From NCBI RefSeq assembly GCF_000380165.1, contig NZ_KB904673.1, positions 198 to 41,046 on the forward strand: a stretch of DNA of 40,849 nt. The letters run 5' to 3'. Each line of letters opens with the position of its first letter. The stretch's first letter is position 1. Source of the DNA: Wenjunlia vitaminophila DSM 41686 (GTDB taxonomy: Bacteria > Actinomycetota > Actinomycetes > Streptomycetales > Streptomycetaceae). The notes under the pieces are model-generated. The model had not been told where the DNA came from. It was given only the letters and a program-made list of their open reading frames with translations, and made no database searches. Positions 7,563 to 15,444 of the stretch are shown here, piece by piece. A program made the translations under genes and the position numbers.

Positions 7563-9185
7563 TCAGACGGGTTCCGCGCCCGGCCGCCCCGCCTCCACCA
7601 CGAAGCTGCCGGCCGTCTCGACCGGCGCCCCCGGCGTCGTCACGTACGGCACGATCCGGTAGTCCGCCCGCAGCTCGTGCCGGTCCAGCCGCATCCTGGT
7701 GTAGCCGCGTTGCGCGTTGTGCCACTTCAGGTGCGGGTTGACCCCGGGGGTCAGCCAGTCGCGCCCCACCTTGTCAATCGCCGCGCCGTCCTTGCCCGAG
7801 CTGATGGAGCTCCCGGCGAACTCGGTCGCCACCACGGGGGACCGGGGGTCGTCGAAGTCCAGCTTGAGGTCGGCGACGACGCTGCGGTGGATGTCACCGG
7901 TGAGCACGACCGGGTTGCTGGCGCCGCGCTCGTGCATCCCGGTCAGCAGCCGGTCCCTGGCAGCGGTGTAGCCGTCCCACATGTCCAGACCGGAGGAGAG
8001 CACCTCCGGGGCCGGGTTCTGGTCCACCTGGGCGACCAGGGTCTGGTTGGCCAGCACGTTCCACGTGGCGGCCGACCGCGCGGTGCCGTCGAGCAGCCAG
8101 CGTTCCTGCGCCTCGCCGAGCATGGTGCGGGACGGGTCCCTGCGGTCCACGTCGCAGCCCGGCTTGGTGCCGTCGCCGCACGCCTGGTCGTCGCGGTACG
8201 AACGCGAGTCCAGCACGTGCAGGTCCATGACCCGGCCGAACGACAGCCGCCGGTACATCGCCGCCCGGGCCCCCGACGGCCGCTGCGGCAGCCGCAGCGG
8301 GAGGTTCTCGTAGTACGCCTGGAACGCCGCGGCCTTGCGCGCCCGGAACGCGGTGACGTCCTGGTCGGGGTAGCCGTCCTTGTCCACCTGGGCGACGTCG
8401 CCCGCCCAGTTGTTCTCCACCTCGTGGTCGTCCCAGGTGACGATCCACGCGAACGCCTGGTGGGCGGCCTGGAGGTCCGCGTCGAGCTTGGTCAGCGCGT
8501 ACCGGTTGCGGTACTCCGCCAGCGTGTACGTCTCCCGCAGGAACGACGCGTCGAGCTGCATGTTCCGCACCCCGGCGGTGGGGCCGACCCCGTTCTCGTA
8601 CAGGTAGTCACCGAGGTGGACCACGAAGTCCAGGTCCTCCGCGGCCATGTGCTGGTACGCGGTGTAGAACCCCTCGTACCAGCACTGGCACGAGGCGAAC
8701 GCAAACGACACCCGGCCGCCCCGCCCCGGCCCCTGCCCCCAGTCCCGGGCCCCGGCCGCCGTCCTGGCCCGACCCACCTGGCTCAACTCCCCGCCGACCC
8801 GGAACCGGTAGAAGTACTCCCGCCCCGGCTCCAACCCCCGCACCTCCGGGTGCACCGAGTGCGCCAGCTCGGGCACCGCCACCTCGGAGCCGCGCCGGGC
8901 CACCCGCCGGAACCCCTCGTCGTGGGCCACCTCCCACTCGACCTCGACCGTGCGTTCCGGCATCCCTCCCCGACCGTCCACGGCCAGCGGATCGGGCGCC
9001 AGCCGCGTCCACAGCACGAACCCGTCACCCGTGGGGTCCCCGGACGCCACCCCGAGCCGGAACGGGTCCCCGGGGAAACGGGGGGTCGCCCACGCCCTGC
9101 CGTTGCTGAACCCCACGCTGAACAGCCCGAGCGCGGCCGCCCCCGCGCTCGCCGAGCCGAGAAGCCGGCGCCTACTGAGTTCCAT
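7563..9185 (-). CDS. phoD: Alkaline phosphatase D (PhoD) family, Tat-exported
   Basis: A 540-aa secreted phosphodiesterase/phosphatase that would release phosphate from phosphoesters or teichoic acid outside the cell. The N-terminus MELSRRRLLGSASAGAAALG is a twin-arginine signal. The PhoD N-terminal domain follows (FRLGVASGDPTGDGFVLWTRL), then the metallophosphatase domain with SFAFASCQCW, VVHLGDYLYENG, WIVTWDDHEVENNWAGD, VLANQTLV and VVLTGDIHRS. These motifs carry the metal ligands (the cysteine of FASCQ, and Asp, Asn and His residues) of Ca/Fe-dependent PhoD. ATG 9185 is chosen because it starts the Tat signal; its Shine-Dalgarno match is weak. I found no convincing PhoP box upstream. Confidence 0.93.
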   Translation of the reverse strand: MELSRRRLLGSASAGAAALGLFSVGFSNGRAWATPRFPGDPFRLGVASGDPTGDGFVLWTRLAPDPLAVDGRGGMPERTVEVEWEVAHDEGFRRVARRGSEVAVPELAHSVHPEVRGLEPGREYFYRFRVGGELSQVGRARTAAGARDWGQGPGRGGRVSFAFASCQCWYEGFYTAYQHMAAEDLDFVVHLGDYLYENGVGPTAGVRNMQLDASFLRETYTLAEYRNRYALTKLDADLQAAHQAFAWIVTWDDHEVENNWAGDVAQVDKDGYPDQDVTAFRARKAAAFQAYYENLPLRLPQRPSGARAAMYRRLSFGRVMDLHVLDSRSYRDDQACGDGTKPGCDVDRRDPSRTMLGEAQERWLLDGTARSAATWNVLANQTLVAQVDQNPAPEVLSSGLDMWDGYTAARDRLLTGMHERGASNPVVLTGDIHRSVVADLKLDFDDPRSPVVATEFAGSSISSGKDGAAIDKVGRDWLTPGVNPHLKWHNAQRGYTRMRLDRHELRADYRIVPYVTTPGAPVETAGSFVVEAGRPGAEPV

Positions 9186-9458
9186 CAGAAACAACCTGTC
9201 TGTACACGGTGCATGACGGGACCTCATGCTCGGTTCGTCCGGTGACGTCCCGATGGAGGCGAGTTCACCGCGACGTGGCCGACGCCGGAACAGCCCACAC
9301 CGTCCGCCCCGCCCAACCGCATCCGGCCCCGGTGCACCACACCCTCCGGGACACCGTCCCGCCCGCCCCCGGCACCCGTCCGCCGGACCGTCCCCGAACT
9401 CACCCGAAAGCGGCACGGGAACGGTCACACGGACCAGTCAGGCGCCCCACGGGCCCGT

Positions 9459-9956
9459 TCAGGCGGTGACCGCCAGGAGCCGCCCGTCGGTCAGTCGGAC
9501 CAACTCGGCGGCGGTGGTGGGGAAGACGGTGTGCGGGGTGCCGGCGGCGGCCCAGACCTCGGGGTGGTCGGCGAGGGCCACGTCCACCACCGTGGGGAGC
9601 GCCCGGGGGTGGCCGACCGGGGCGACGCCTCCGATCGCCTGCCCCGTGGCCTGGCGCACCTGCTCCGGGGTGGCCCGCCGGAGCGGACCGCGTCCCCAGC
9701 GGGCGGCGAGCGCGTCGGTGTCCACCCGGTGCCGGCCGCTGGTCAGGACGAGCACCGGCTCGTCGTCCGAGACGAAGACCAGGCTGTTGGCGATGGCGCC
9801 CACGTCGCAGCCGAGGAGCGCGGCGGCCTCCGCCGCCGTGCGCGCCGGTTCGGACAGCACCCGCACCCGGCCGGGCACGGCCGCGTCGGCGAGGACGTTG
9901 GCCACCTGCTGGCTGCGGGCGGGCAGGGACTGGTTCGGGGACGGGGACGGGGTCAT
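9459..9956 (-). CDS. YbaK/EbsC-type aminoacyl-tRNA deacylase
   Basis: A 165-aa protein of the YbaK/ProX editing family, which hydrolyse mischarged aminoacyl-tRNAs (often Cys- or Ala-tRNA-Pro). Seen: AEAAALLGCDVGAIANSLVF, VLVLTSGRHRVDTDALA, the conserved QAIGGVAPVGHP glycine-rich loop, and AAGTPHTVFPTTAAELVRLT near the end. The free-standing form is typical. It is divergent from an XRE-cupin regulator across a 109-bp gap holding a tandem operator, so the two are probably co-regulated. Confidence 0.9.
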   Translation of the reverse strand: MTPSPSPNQSLPARSQQVANVLADAAVPGRVRVLSEPARTAAEAAALLGCDVGAIANSLVFVSDDEPVLVLTSGRHRVDTDALAARWGRGPLRRATPEQVRQATGQAIGGVAPVGHPRALPTVVDVALADHPEVWAAAGTPHTVFPTTAAELVRLTDGRLLAVTA

Positions 9957-9982
9957 GGCGCTCCGCGAGGTTGCTCGAGGTC

Positions 9983-10014
9983 GTTCCGTATACAGAACGT
10001 TCTGTTTGTGGAAC
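9983..10014. promoter_or_regulatory. Tandem dyad operator between ybaK-like gene and XRE-cupin regulator
   Basis: Two abutting 16-bp GTTC-N8-GAAC elements, GTTCCGTATACAGAAC (9983-9998) and GTTCTGTTTGTGGAAC (9999-10014). Together they also form one large dyad with a perfect 14-bp centre, ACAGAACGTTCTGT (9992-10005); the half-sites agree at 13 of 16 positions. It is central in the divergent gap and is the obvious binding site for the adjacent XRE-cupin protein. Confidence 0.75.
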
Positions 10015-10065
10015 GGTAGGGGCGGGTGAACGTCACCGTCAACGGGCTTTCAGCGGAGGGCAGCC

Positions 10066-10608
10066 ATGGGCGTGGCCGACCAGGTGGGTCGTCGCTTGCG
10101 GGAACTCCGCCTCGAGCGGGAGCTGTCGCTGTCCGAGCTCGCCCGACGGTCCGGGATCGGCAAGGGCACCATCTCCGAGCTGGAGAGCGGCCAGCGCAAC
10201 CCCACGCTGGAAACCCTCTACGCCCTGACCACCGCACTGGGAGCCCCCCTGAGCGCCGCCCTGGAACCACCGACGGCGCGGGCCCGGATCTCCGGCAGCG
10301 CCGTGGACGCGGTCCTCACCGAACGCTTCCAGGACGCCACCGCCGTCACCGAGGTGTTCCGGGTGCGCATCCGCGCCGGGACCGTGCAGGAGTCCGCCGC
10401 CCACCCCCCGGGCACCGAGGAACACCTCGTCGTCCTGTCCGGCACCACGTGCGTCGGCAACGCCTCCGCCCCCCAGGAGGTGGGTCCCGGCGGTCACGCC
10501 CACTGGGCCGCCGACGTCCCGCATGTCTACCGGGCGCCATCCGGTGACGTCGAAGCCCTGCTGGTCGTGCGGTACCCACTGACGGACCCTGCGCACCGGG
10601 AGGGCTGA
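10066..10608 (+). CDS. XRE regulator with C-terminal cupin domain
   Basis: A 180-aa regulator. Residues ~8-62 are a Cro/C1-type HTH: LRELRLERELSLSELARRSG, then IGKGTISELESGQRNPTLETLYAL. Residues ~95-175 form a small beta-barrel cupin: TVQESAAHPPGTEEHLVVLSG, later GGHAHWAADVPHVYRAPSGDVEALLVVRY. In related proteins (SutR/PuuR type) the cupin binds a small effector. It is divergent from the YbaK-like deacylase with a shared operator, so autoregulation and control of the deacylase are likely. It starts at ATG 10066 after AGCGGAGGGCAGCC, a good ribosome-binding site. It converges with the next gene with only 16 bp between stops. Confidence 0.9.
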   Translation: MGVADQVGRRLRELRLERELSLSELARRSGIGKGTISELESGQRNPTLETLYALTTALGAPLSAALEPPTARARISGSAVDAVLTERFQDATAVTEVFRVRIRAGTVQESAAHPPGTEEHLVVLSGTTCVGNASAPQEVGPGGHAHWAADVPHVYRAPSGDVEALLVVRYPLTDPAHREG

Positions 10609-10624
10609 GCACCGCACCGCCCCC

Positions 10625-11968
10625 TCACGCCGACGGTGGCGCGGCCGGGACGACGAGCCGAGCCCGTTCGAGCAGCTCCCGGGCGTCCCGGTTCTTCCGG
10701 TGCTGGCGCAGCAGCCGCACCATCACCCGCATGCGCTCGTCCACGCGGCCCGACTGCACCAGTGGATAGTCGTCCAGGGCCCGGTGCCAGCTCGCACAGG
10801 CCGCCTCCAGGTGCCCCACGGCGAACTGCCGCTCGGCCAGCATGGCGCGTTGCCGAACCCGGGACCGCCGGTAGGTCGAATAACGCAACCGGTCCGCCTG
10901 GACCATCGCCTCGACGGCACCGTGTTTGTCGCCGAGTTCGTACCGCACCTGACTGGTGTGGTAGTTCAACGATGACGGGTCATACGAACCGAAAGCCCTC
11001 TCATGTGACTCCGCCTTTTCCATGGCGACCCCGGCCTCCCGGAGATGCCGAACTGCATTGCGCCGGTCTCCGATCTGCGCTGCTGCGTGCGCCTGTTGTC
11101 CCGAGAGGAACGCCCGCATCCTTGGGCCGGCCTTGGGGGAAGCTGCGGCCGCCGCGTCAGCCAGACGCATCGCGTGCTTCCCGTGCCCCAGGTCCACCGC
11201 CTGCACACTCATCCCCCGCAACGTGGTGCAGTACGTGAGGTGGTCCTCGGCGGCCCCGGCGAGCTCCAGTGCCTTGAGGTAGTACTGCTGGGCGAGACCG
11301 TGGGACCCCTCGTCCACGGCCATGTAGCCCGTGAGGTAGCACAGGTCGGAGGCGGCGGACAGCATGGCCCTGCGCACCGACGAGGAGGCGTCGGCGTACA
11401 GGTACGGAGCCACCGTGTTCACCAGGAACGCCGCCGCCATGGGCCTGGCGTGGCGGCCACCGAACTGGTCGTCCAACTCCGAGATGCGCTCGGTCATGGC
11501 GATCACCATGTCCACCTCGGGCATGCCGACCCTGTGCGCCGTCCCCGCTGCGGCGGTCTCCATACGGCCCACCACGTCGGGCCAGTTGGGAACCGCCAGG
11601 GCGACCGAGAACAGACTGACTCCGAGGACACCGCGCCGAGACGGATCCACGTCCTGCCTCCCGAGGTCGATCAGCCCTTCCACGGTACTCGTACGGCTGT
11701 TTGATTGAAATGACGGTGGGTGAAATCCGGCCTCTCGATGACCGATTGGTCGACCGAGTCTCCTGGTGAGCGCTTCCAGAATCACCGGCCGCACCTGTTC
11801 CTTCGGCATGTGCCCCTGGAGCCACTGGTGGGCGGAGGGCTCCCGGTACCGCAAGGGCGTTCCCCATTCGGTGCCCACGCGATTCACCGACTGGGCGAAC
11901 TGCCTGAGTGTCCAGCCGGTCTCCCGGTACAGCCGCTCCAGATCCCTGTTCGGCCGTCGCTCGCTCAT
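10625..11968 (-). CDS. HTH-TPR transcriptional regulator of actinomycete type
   Basis: A 447-aa protein. The N-terminal ~75 residues resemble a divergent helix-turn-helix (RETGWTLRQFAQSVNRVG, then YREPSAHQWLQGHMPKEQVRPVILEALTRRLG). A short RRGVLGVSLFSVALAVP stretch follows, which often leads to mis-annotation as a Tat signal protein, and then helical TPR-like repeats to the C-terminus (LAQQYYLKALELAG, AVRHLREAGVAMEKAESHERA, DARELLERARLV). This build is frequent in Streptomyces and relatives, next to small hypothetical genes. ATG 11968 is preferred: AGGAG lies 9 nt upstream. It is divergent from the small-gene cluster at 12124-12865, which it may control. Confidence 0.8.
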   Translation of the reverse strand: MSERRPNRDLERLYRETGWTLRQFAQSVNRVGTEWGTPLRYREPSAHQWLQGHMPKEQVRPVILEALTRRLGRPIGHREAGFHPPSFQSNSRTSTVEGLIDLGRQDVDPSRRGVLGVSLFSVALAVPNWPDVVGRMETAAAGTAHRVGMPEVDMVIAMTERISELDDQFGGRHARPMAAAFLVNTVAPYLYADASSSVRRAMLSAASDLCYLTGYMAVDEGSHGLAQQYYLKALELAGAAEDHLTYCTTLRGMSVQAVDLGHGKHAMRLADAAAAASPKAGPRMRAFLSGQQAHAAAQIGDRRNAVRHLREAGVAMEKAESHERAFGSYDPSSLNYHTSQVRYELGDKHGAVEAMVQADRLRYSTYRRSRVRQRAMLAERQFAVGHLEAACASWHRALDDYPLVQSGRVDERMRVMVRLLRQHRKNRDARELLERARLVVPAAPPSA

Positions 11969-12123
11969 GCGCCTCAACTCCTGGGCCGCTTAAAGCTTTT
12001 AAAAACCGCCCCGTTTTTCACGCTAGCGGTTCCTGTGACGAGGCGGTTACCTAGAGCGAGAAAGTCACCCCCGTGACCGACCGACACGGATGGTGACATG
12101 GACGTCAACCAGGAGGTACGGAC
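11969..12123. promoter_or_regulatory. Divergent promoter region, HTH-TPR regulator / small-gene cluster
   Basis: 155 bp including an unusually AT-rich patch (11990-12020) with an AAAGCTTTT palindromic word, and a 7-bp inverted repeat AACCGCC (12004-12010) / GGCGGTT (12042-12048). The AT patch is a probable promoter core in this GC-rich genome; no exact -35/-10 pair is clear. Confidence 0.35.
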
Positions 12124-12240
12124 GTGTTCCGCGTGGTCGAGAAGCTGGTCGTGCCGCTGCTGCGGCTCCTCGTTCCCCCCACCGGTCGCCATCGGGCACC
12201 GACCGCCCGGCACGCCCGGACCCGGCTGGTCGCCTCGTGA
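12124..12240 (+). CDS. Small ORF, 38 aa, first gene of a three-gene overlapping cluster
   Basis: GTG 12124 follows a textbook AGGAGG site with a 7-nt gap, the best ribosome-binding site in this area. It reads MFRVVEKLVVPLLRLLVPPTG and continues with a basic, His/Arg-rich tail to TGA 12240. The first ~17 residues could form an amphipathic or membrane-touching helix. The stop overlaps the next start as GTGA (12237-12240), which suggests translational coupling. No function is recognised; it could be a leader peptide or a real small protein. Confidence 0.55.
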   Translation: MFRVVEKLVVPLLRLLVPPTGRHRAPTARHARTRLVAS

Positions 12241-12461
12241 ACGCCTCCCGGCCAACCGTTGGCGAGACGGTCCGCGACACCCAACGGGACAGGATCGGCG
12301 TGGTGATGGGCCACGTCGGACCCCACGTCCAACTCCGCCCCCTCGGCGGCGGACGCGAGTGGGACGCCGATCCGGCCCGCCTGGAACGCGTACCGGTGTC
12401 CACCGCCCTGCGCCCCCTGGTCGCCGAGGCCAACGCCCGCAGCCGTAAGGGGGAACGGTGA
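12237..12461 (+). CDS. Small hypothetical protein, 74 aa
   Basis: It starts at GTG 12237, overlapping the previous stop by 4 nt, and reads MNASRPTVGETVRDTQRD, then IGVVMGHVGPHVQLRPLGGGREWDADP, and ends NARSRKGER. The short beta-strand-rich core (VGETVRD, RIGVVMG, VQLRPLGGGREW) suggests a small SH3-like or beta-barrel fold. Similar small proteins sit next to HTH-TPR regulators in actinomycetes (from memory, not checked). It has no strong Shine-Dalgarno of its own, consistent with coupling. Function unknown. Confidence 0.65.
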   Translation: MNASRPTVGETVRDTQRDRIGVVMGHVGPHVQLRPLGGGREWDADPARLERVPVSTALRPLVAEANARSRKGER

Positions 12462-12865
12462 CCCAGCGTCCCACCCCCGGCGACCGGACCAGCCAGGTGA
12501 CCGCAGCCACGGCGCCCCGCCGCGCCCCCCGGCTCGTCGTCGGGATGGTCGTCTACGACCGGCGCGTGGAGATGCCCGCCACCGTCGTCGGCTTCGACGG
12601 CCCGTTCGTCTGCCTCATGCGCCCCACCGGCCTCGCCTGGCGCTCCCGCATCGCGTCCGTCCGCCCCGCGAACACCTTGGAACGCCGCCAACTCCGCGCC
12701 GTCGCCACGCTGTACGCCCGAGCGCGGCGGCCCCCCGGCCCCGCCCGCCCGCCGCCCCAACCGTCTCTGGACGACCCCTCTAATGTGGCGGGCCGGGAAG
12801 CGCCAGGCACAGGGCGTCCAACGCCGCCGAGAACGCGTGCTCCGGCGGCGTTCCGTAACCGATGA
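12458..12865 (+). CDS. Hypothetical protein, 135 aa, tail overlaps the MocR gene antisense
   Basis: GTG 12458 overlaps the previous stop (GTGA) and has AAGGGGG a few bases upstream. The core LVVGMVVYDRRVEMPATVVGFDGPFVCLMRPTGLAWRSR has the same kind of small beta-rich pattern (GMVVYD, ATVVGF) as the preceding protein, so the two may be related. After ~residue 85 it is low-complexity Pro/Arg. The last 86 bp run antisense over the 3' end of the MocR gene, so the true C-terminus may be a by-product of a lost upstream stop. Function unknown. Confidence 0.6.
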   Translation: MTQRPTPGDRTSQVTAATAPRRAPRLVVGMVVYDRRVEMPATVVGFDGPFVCLMRPTGLAWRSRIASVRPANTLERRQLRAVATLYARARRPPGPARPPPQPSLDDPSNVAGREAPGTGRPTPPRTRAPAAFRNR

Positions 12866-14180
12866 CGAGTCCGTCGCGGGCTGGCATCGCGCTGTTCGGA
12901 TGCCGGTAGGCGCCGAGGCCCTCCAGGGCGAGACCCTGACGCCGCGCGGCGCGCAGTGCGGCCTGCTCGGTGGCCGGAGGCAGTTCCAGTACGGCGTGCA
13001 GCCCAGCGGCGACGCCCCCGACCCTGATGTGCCCGGCGCGTTCGGCGAGCGTCGCGGTGAGCAGGTCGCGGCGCAGTCGGTACACCCGGCGCATCCGGCG
13101 CAGATGGCGGTCGTACGCACCACAGGCGATGAAGTCGGCGAGGGTGAGCTGATCCACCACACCCGACCACATCTCCCGGGGACCCTTGGCCGCGATGACG
13201 TCATCGACGAGCCAACCGGGTACCACCATCCAGCCGAGCCGTAGTGCGGGGGAAAGGCTCTTGCTGGTTGATCCGAGGTAGACGACGCAGTCGGGGTCCA
13301 GTCCCTGCACCGCGCCGACCGGCTCTCGGTCGTAGCGGAACTCACCGTCGTAGTCGTCCTCCAGGAGCAGCCCACCGCCGGTCCGTGCCCAGTCGATGAC
13401 CGCCGCCCGACGCTCCGGGTGCAACGGGCCCCCGGTGGGGAACTGGTGCGCCGGAGTCAGCAGCGCGGCGCCCGCCCCCGTGCCCGGGAGGTCCTCGACC
13501 CGTGCCCCGTGGGCGTCCACGGTCAGGGGTACCGTCTCCAGCCCCGCCCCGGTGATGACGGATCGGTGGAACTCGAGTCCGTAGGCCTCGACGGCCACCG
13601 GGCCGCGCAGGAACCGGCACAGCAGTCCCAGCGCGTGCGCGAAACCCGAGCAGATCACGATCCGGTCCGCCTCGGCACGCACCCCTCGGGTGCGTGCCAG
13701 GTACTCCACCAGCGCATGGCGCAGCTCGGGCCTGCCACGGGCGTCCCCGACGCCGAACGCCTCACTGGGCGCTGAAGCGAGTGCCCGCCGGGCCGAAGCT
13801 GTCCACCCTGAGCGCGGGAAGGCGGACGCGTCCGGGGAACTGGGCATCAGGTCGTGGGTGTTCCAACGCTGGGTGCGGCGTAGCGGGCCGCGCCGCCGTG
13901 TGGGCTCGAGGGGGGCGGCACGTCGTGCGACGTATGTCCCCGAGCCCTGCCGGGCCGTGAGCCAGCCCTCCTCGACGAGTTCGGCGTACGCACCGGCGAC
14001 GGTGTTGCGGGCGACGCCCAGGTCCACGGCGAGAGAACGGTAGGGCGGCAGCCGGGTACCGGATGGCAGTTGCCCCGTCTGGATCGCGGTGCGCAGCGCA
14101 CGCATCAGCCGCGTCCGCACACCCCCACTGCCGGTGAGCTCTAGATGCAGATCGCTGCCCGTCTCCGGGGCGGGGCTCAC
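12780..14180 (-). CDS. MocR/PdxR-type regulator (GntR HTH fused to aminotransferase fold)
   Basis: A 466-aa regulator. Residues ~1-85 are a GntR winged helix (RLMRALRTAIQTGQLPSGTRLPPYRSLAVDLGVARNTVAGAYAELVEEGWLTARQGSGTYVA). The rest is a fold-type I PLP-dependent aminotransferase domain, with the Schiff-base lysine in YLGSTSKSLSPALRLGW. MocR proteins sense PLP or amino compounds and control vitamin B6, GABA, taurine or unrelated genes. GTG 14180 gives the usual short lead before the HTH; GTG 14231 is possible. It is divergent from the AhpD-like gene, its probable target. Confidence 0.9.
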   Translation of the reverse strand: MSPAPETGSDLHLELTGSGGVRTRLMRALRTAIQTGQLPSGTRLPPYRSLAVDLGVARNTVAGAYAELVEEGWLTARQGSGTYVARRAAPLEPTRRRGPLRRTQRWNTHDLMPSSPDASAFPRSGWTASARRALASAPSEAFGVGDARGRPELRHALVEYLARTRGVRAEADRIVICSGFAHALGLLCRFLRGPVAVEAYGLEFHRSVITGAGLETVPLTVDAHGARVEDLPGTGAGAALLTPAHQFPTGGPLHPERRAAVIDWARTGGGLLLEDDYDGEFRYDREPVGAVQGLDPDCVVYLGSTSKSLSPALRLGWMVVPGWLVDDVIAAKGPREMWSGVVDQLTLADFIACGAYDRHLRRMRRVYRLRRDLLTATLAERAGHIRVGGVAAGLHAVLELPPATEQAALRAARRQGLALEGLGAYRHPNSAMPARDGLVIGYGTPPEHAFSAALDALCLALPGPPH

Positions 14181-14250
14181 TGCGCCGCCCCGGGCCGCCC
14201 CGAACCGACGTGGAGCCGGAGATTGACCCACGAATCACCCATGGGAATGC

Positions 14251-14292
14251 ACCATACCTTGGGTCATCCGCACTTCTAGGGTCATTGGTATG
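14251..14292. promoter_or_regulatory. Repeat-rich operator region between MocR and AhpD-like genes
   Basis: Direct repeats GGGTCAT at 14261-14267 and 14279-14285 lie 18 bp apart. They are bracketed by an inverted pair CATACC (14253-14258) / GGTATG (14287-14292), the last overlapping the ATG of the AhpD-like gene. A reverse TTGACCCA word is at 14223-14230. MocR regulators typically bind paired direct repeats, so this is a likely binding site. Confidence 0.5.
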
Positions 14293-14742
14293 ACAACCGT
14301 GCACATCCCCCAGCGCATGAACTACCCCGCCGTCGCCCCCAAGGTGTTCAAGGCCGTTCTGGCCCTGGACGCCGCCGCCCGCGAGGGCCTGGACCCCGTC
14401 CTGCTGGAACTCGTGCAGATCCGCGCCTCCCAGATCAACAGGTGCGCCTACTGCATCGACTACCACACCGGTGACGCCCGCAGGGGCGGCGAGAGCGAGG
14501 ACCGCATCTACCAGCTCAGCGCCTGGGAGGAGTCCAGTCTCTACACCGCCAAGGAACGCGCCGCCCTCGCCCTGACCGAAGCCGTGACCCTGCTGCCGCA
14601 GGGCGTCTCCGACGAGGTGTACGCCGAGGCGGCGGAACACTTCGACGACAAGGAGCTGGCCCACCTCATCGCACTGATCCTCACGGTCAACGCCTGGAAC
14701 CGCATGAACGTGACCACCCGCAAGACGCCCGGCACCCGCTGA
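14290..14742 (+). CDS. Carboxymuconolactone decarboxylase / AhpD-like protein
   Basis: A 150-aa all-helical protein of the AhpD/CMD family. It has the redox motif C52-A-Y-C55 followed by H59 (QINRCAYCIDYHTGDARR), typical of alkylhydroperoxidase-like members that use the cysteine pair to reduce peroxides. True decarboxylases of the family lack the CxxC pair. The C-terminus (ELAHLIALILTVNAWNRMNV) is also characteristic. The start ATG 14290 sits within an operator-like region with no Shine-Dalgarno, so a leaderless transcript is likely. Pairing with a MocR regulator is a recurring layout in actinomycetes. Confidence 0.9.
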   Translation: MTTVHIPQRMNYPAVAPKVFKAVLALDAAAREGLDPVLLELVQIRASQINRCAYCIDYHTGDARRGGESEDRIYQLSAWEESSLYTAKERAALALTEAVTLLPQGVSDEVYAEAAEHFDDKELAHLIALILTVNAWNRMNVTTRKTPGTR

Positions 14743-14824
14743 CCGGGACGGTTCCCCCTCCGGGCCCGGAACCCACCACTCCGCTGCACGGGCGGTGACC
14801 GCTCCTTCTCCCCAGCCACCGCCC

Positions 14825-14840
14825 GGCCGGAGTACCGGCC
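14825..14840. terminator. Possible terminator hairpin between convergent genes
   Basis: GGCCGG-AGTA-CCGGCC, a perfect 6-bp stem with a 4-nt loop, lies between the AhpD-like stop (14742) and the convergent lipoprotein stop (14866). A second weaker stem, GGTTCC/GGAACC, is at 14750-14773. No U-tract. Confidence 0.4.
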
Positions 14841-14865
14841 CATGGACAGTAGCCCCCTGCTGGGA

Positions 14866-15444
14866 TCAGATCTTAGGGATTTGGGCGCTATCTGCGCATT
14901 TGAGTTCCCGTGCGACCTTGTATGAGATGTCTTGAAGGACTGTCATCTGGGTCTTCTGATATTCCCATCCGTCAGGGTCTGATACGGGATAGGTGAGTAT
15001 TCCGTAGAATAGCTCCTTGTTGCATTGGAAGTAAAGTTCCGCGTGGAGTACGTCAGAAAATGCGCGAACTCCAATATTTGGAAAGTATAGCAGCCCTTTG
15101 GCTCTTTCTTCGGGGGGGAGTTTCTTCAGTTTTTCAAAACTGACGCGCGTTTCGATCAGCGGTTCCTTTTTGTTGACTGGAGAGATGGTGCATAGTTCAT
15201 GAACGTGGCCGTCTAAGGTGATCTTGCGCGCCAAACCCTCTACATTGGCCAGAGAGGTTTCCGAATATCTGCTACGTGATGTGATTTTGTTCAGGGATTC
15301 GGCAGCCTTGTCGGTTAGGCCGCCGCACACTTCATTGGCGGAGATTCCTTCCGCCTCACCGCCGCATGCGGTGAGAAAAGATAGGGAAAAAACCGTAGAA
15401 CTAATGAGTGAGATGGTTACCCGGGCGGCGCGGGCGGTCACCAT
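14866..15444 (-). CDS. Putative lipoprotein, paired with the upstream WXG-type protein
   Basis: A 192-aa exported lipoprotein. The signal peptide ends in the lipobox LTAC with acylated C27 (FSLSFLTACGGEAEG). The mature part is mixed, with three further cysteines, and resembles no family I can name; small secreted lipoproteins of this size are often paired with WXG-type operons. It starts at ATG 15444, 2 nt after the stop of the 759-aa gene, so the two are co-transcribed. Base composition is about 45-52% GC in sampled lines, against about 70% or more in flanking genes, so it was probably acquired together with the 3' half of its neighbour. An immunity or chaperone role is inferred only. Confidence 0.75.
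   Translation of the reverse strand: MVTARAARVTISLISSTVFSLSFLTACGGEAEGISANEVCGGLTDKAAESLNKITSRSRYSETSLANVEGLARKITLDGHVHELCTISPVNKKEPLIETRVSFEKLKKLPPEERAKGLLYFPNIGVRAFSDVLHAELYFQCNKELFYGILTYPVSDPDGWEYQKTQMTVLQDISYKVARELKCADSAQIPKI

Noticed and set aside
9186-9458. PhoP box upstream of phoD
   Set aside because: GTTCACC (9263-9269) and GGTCACAC words occur, but on the strand opposite to phoD transcription and not as the spaced direct repeats a Pho box needs.
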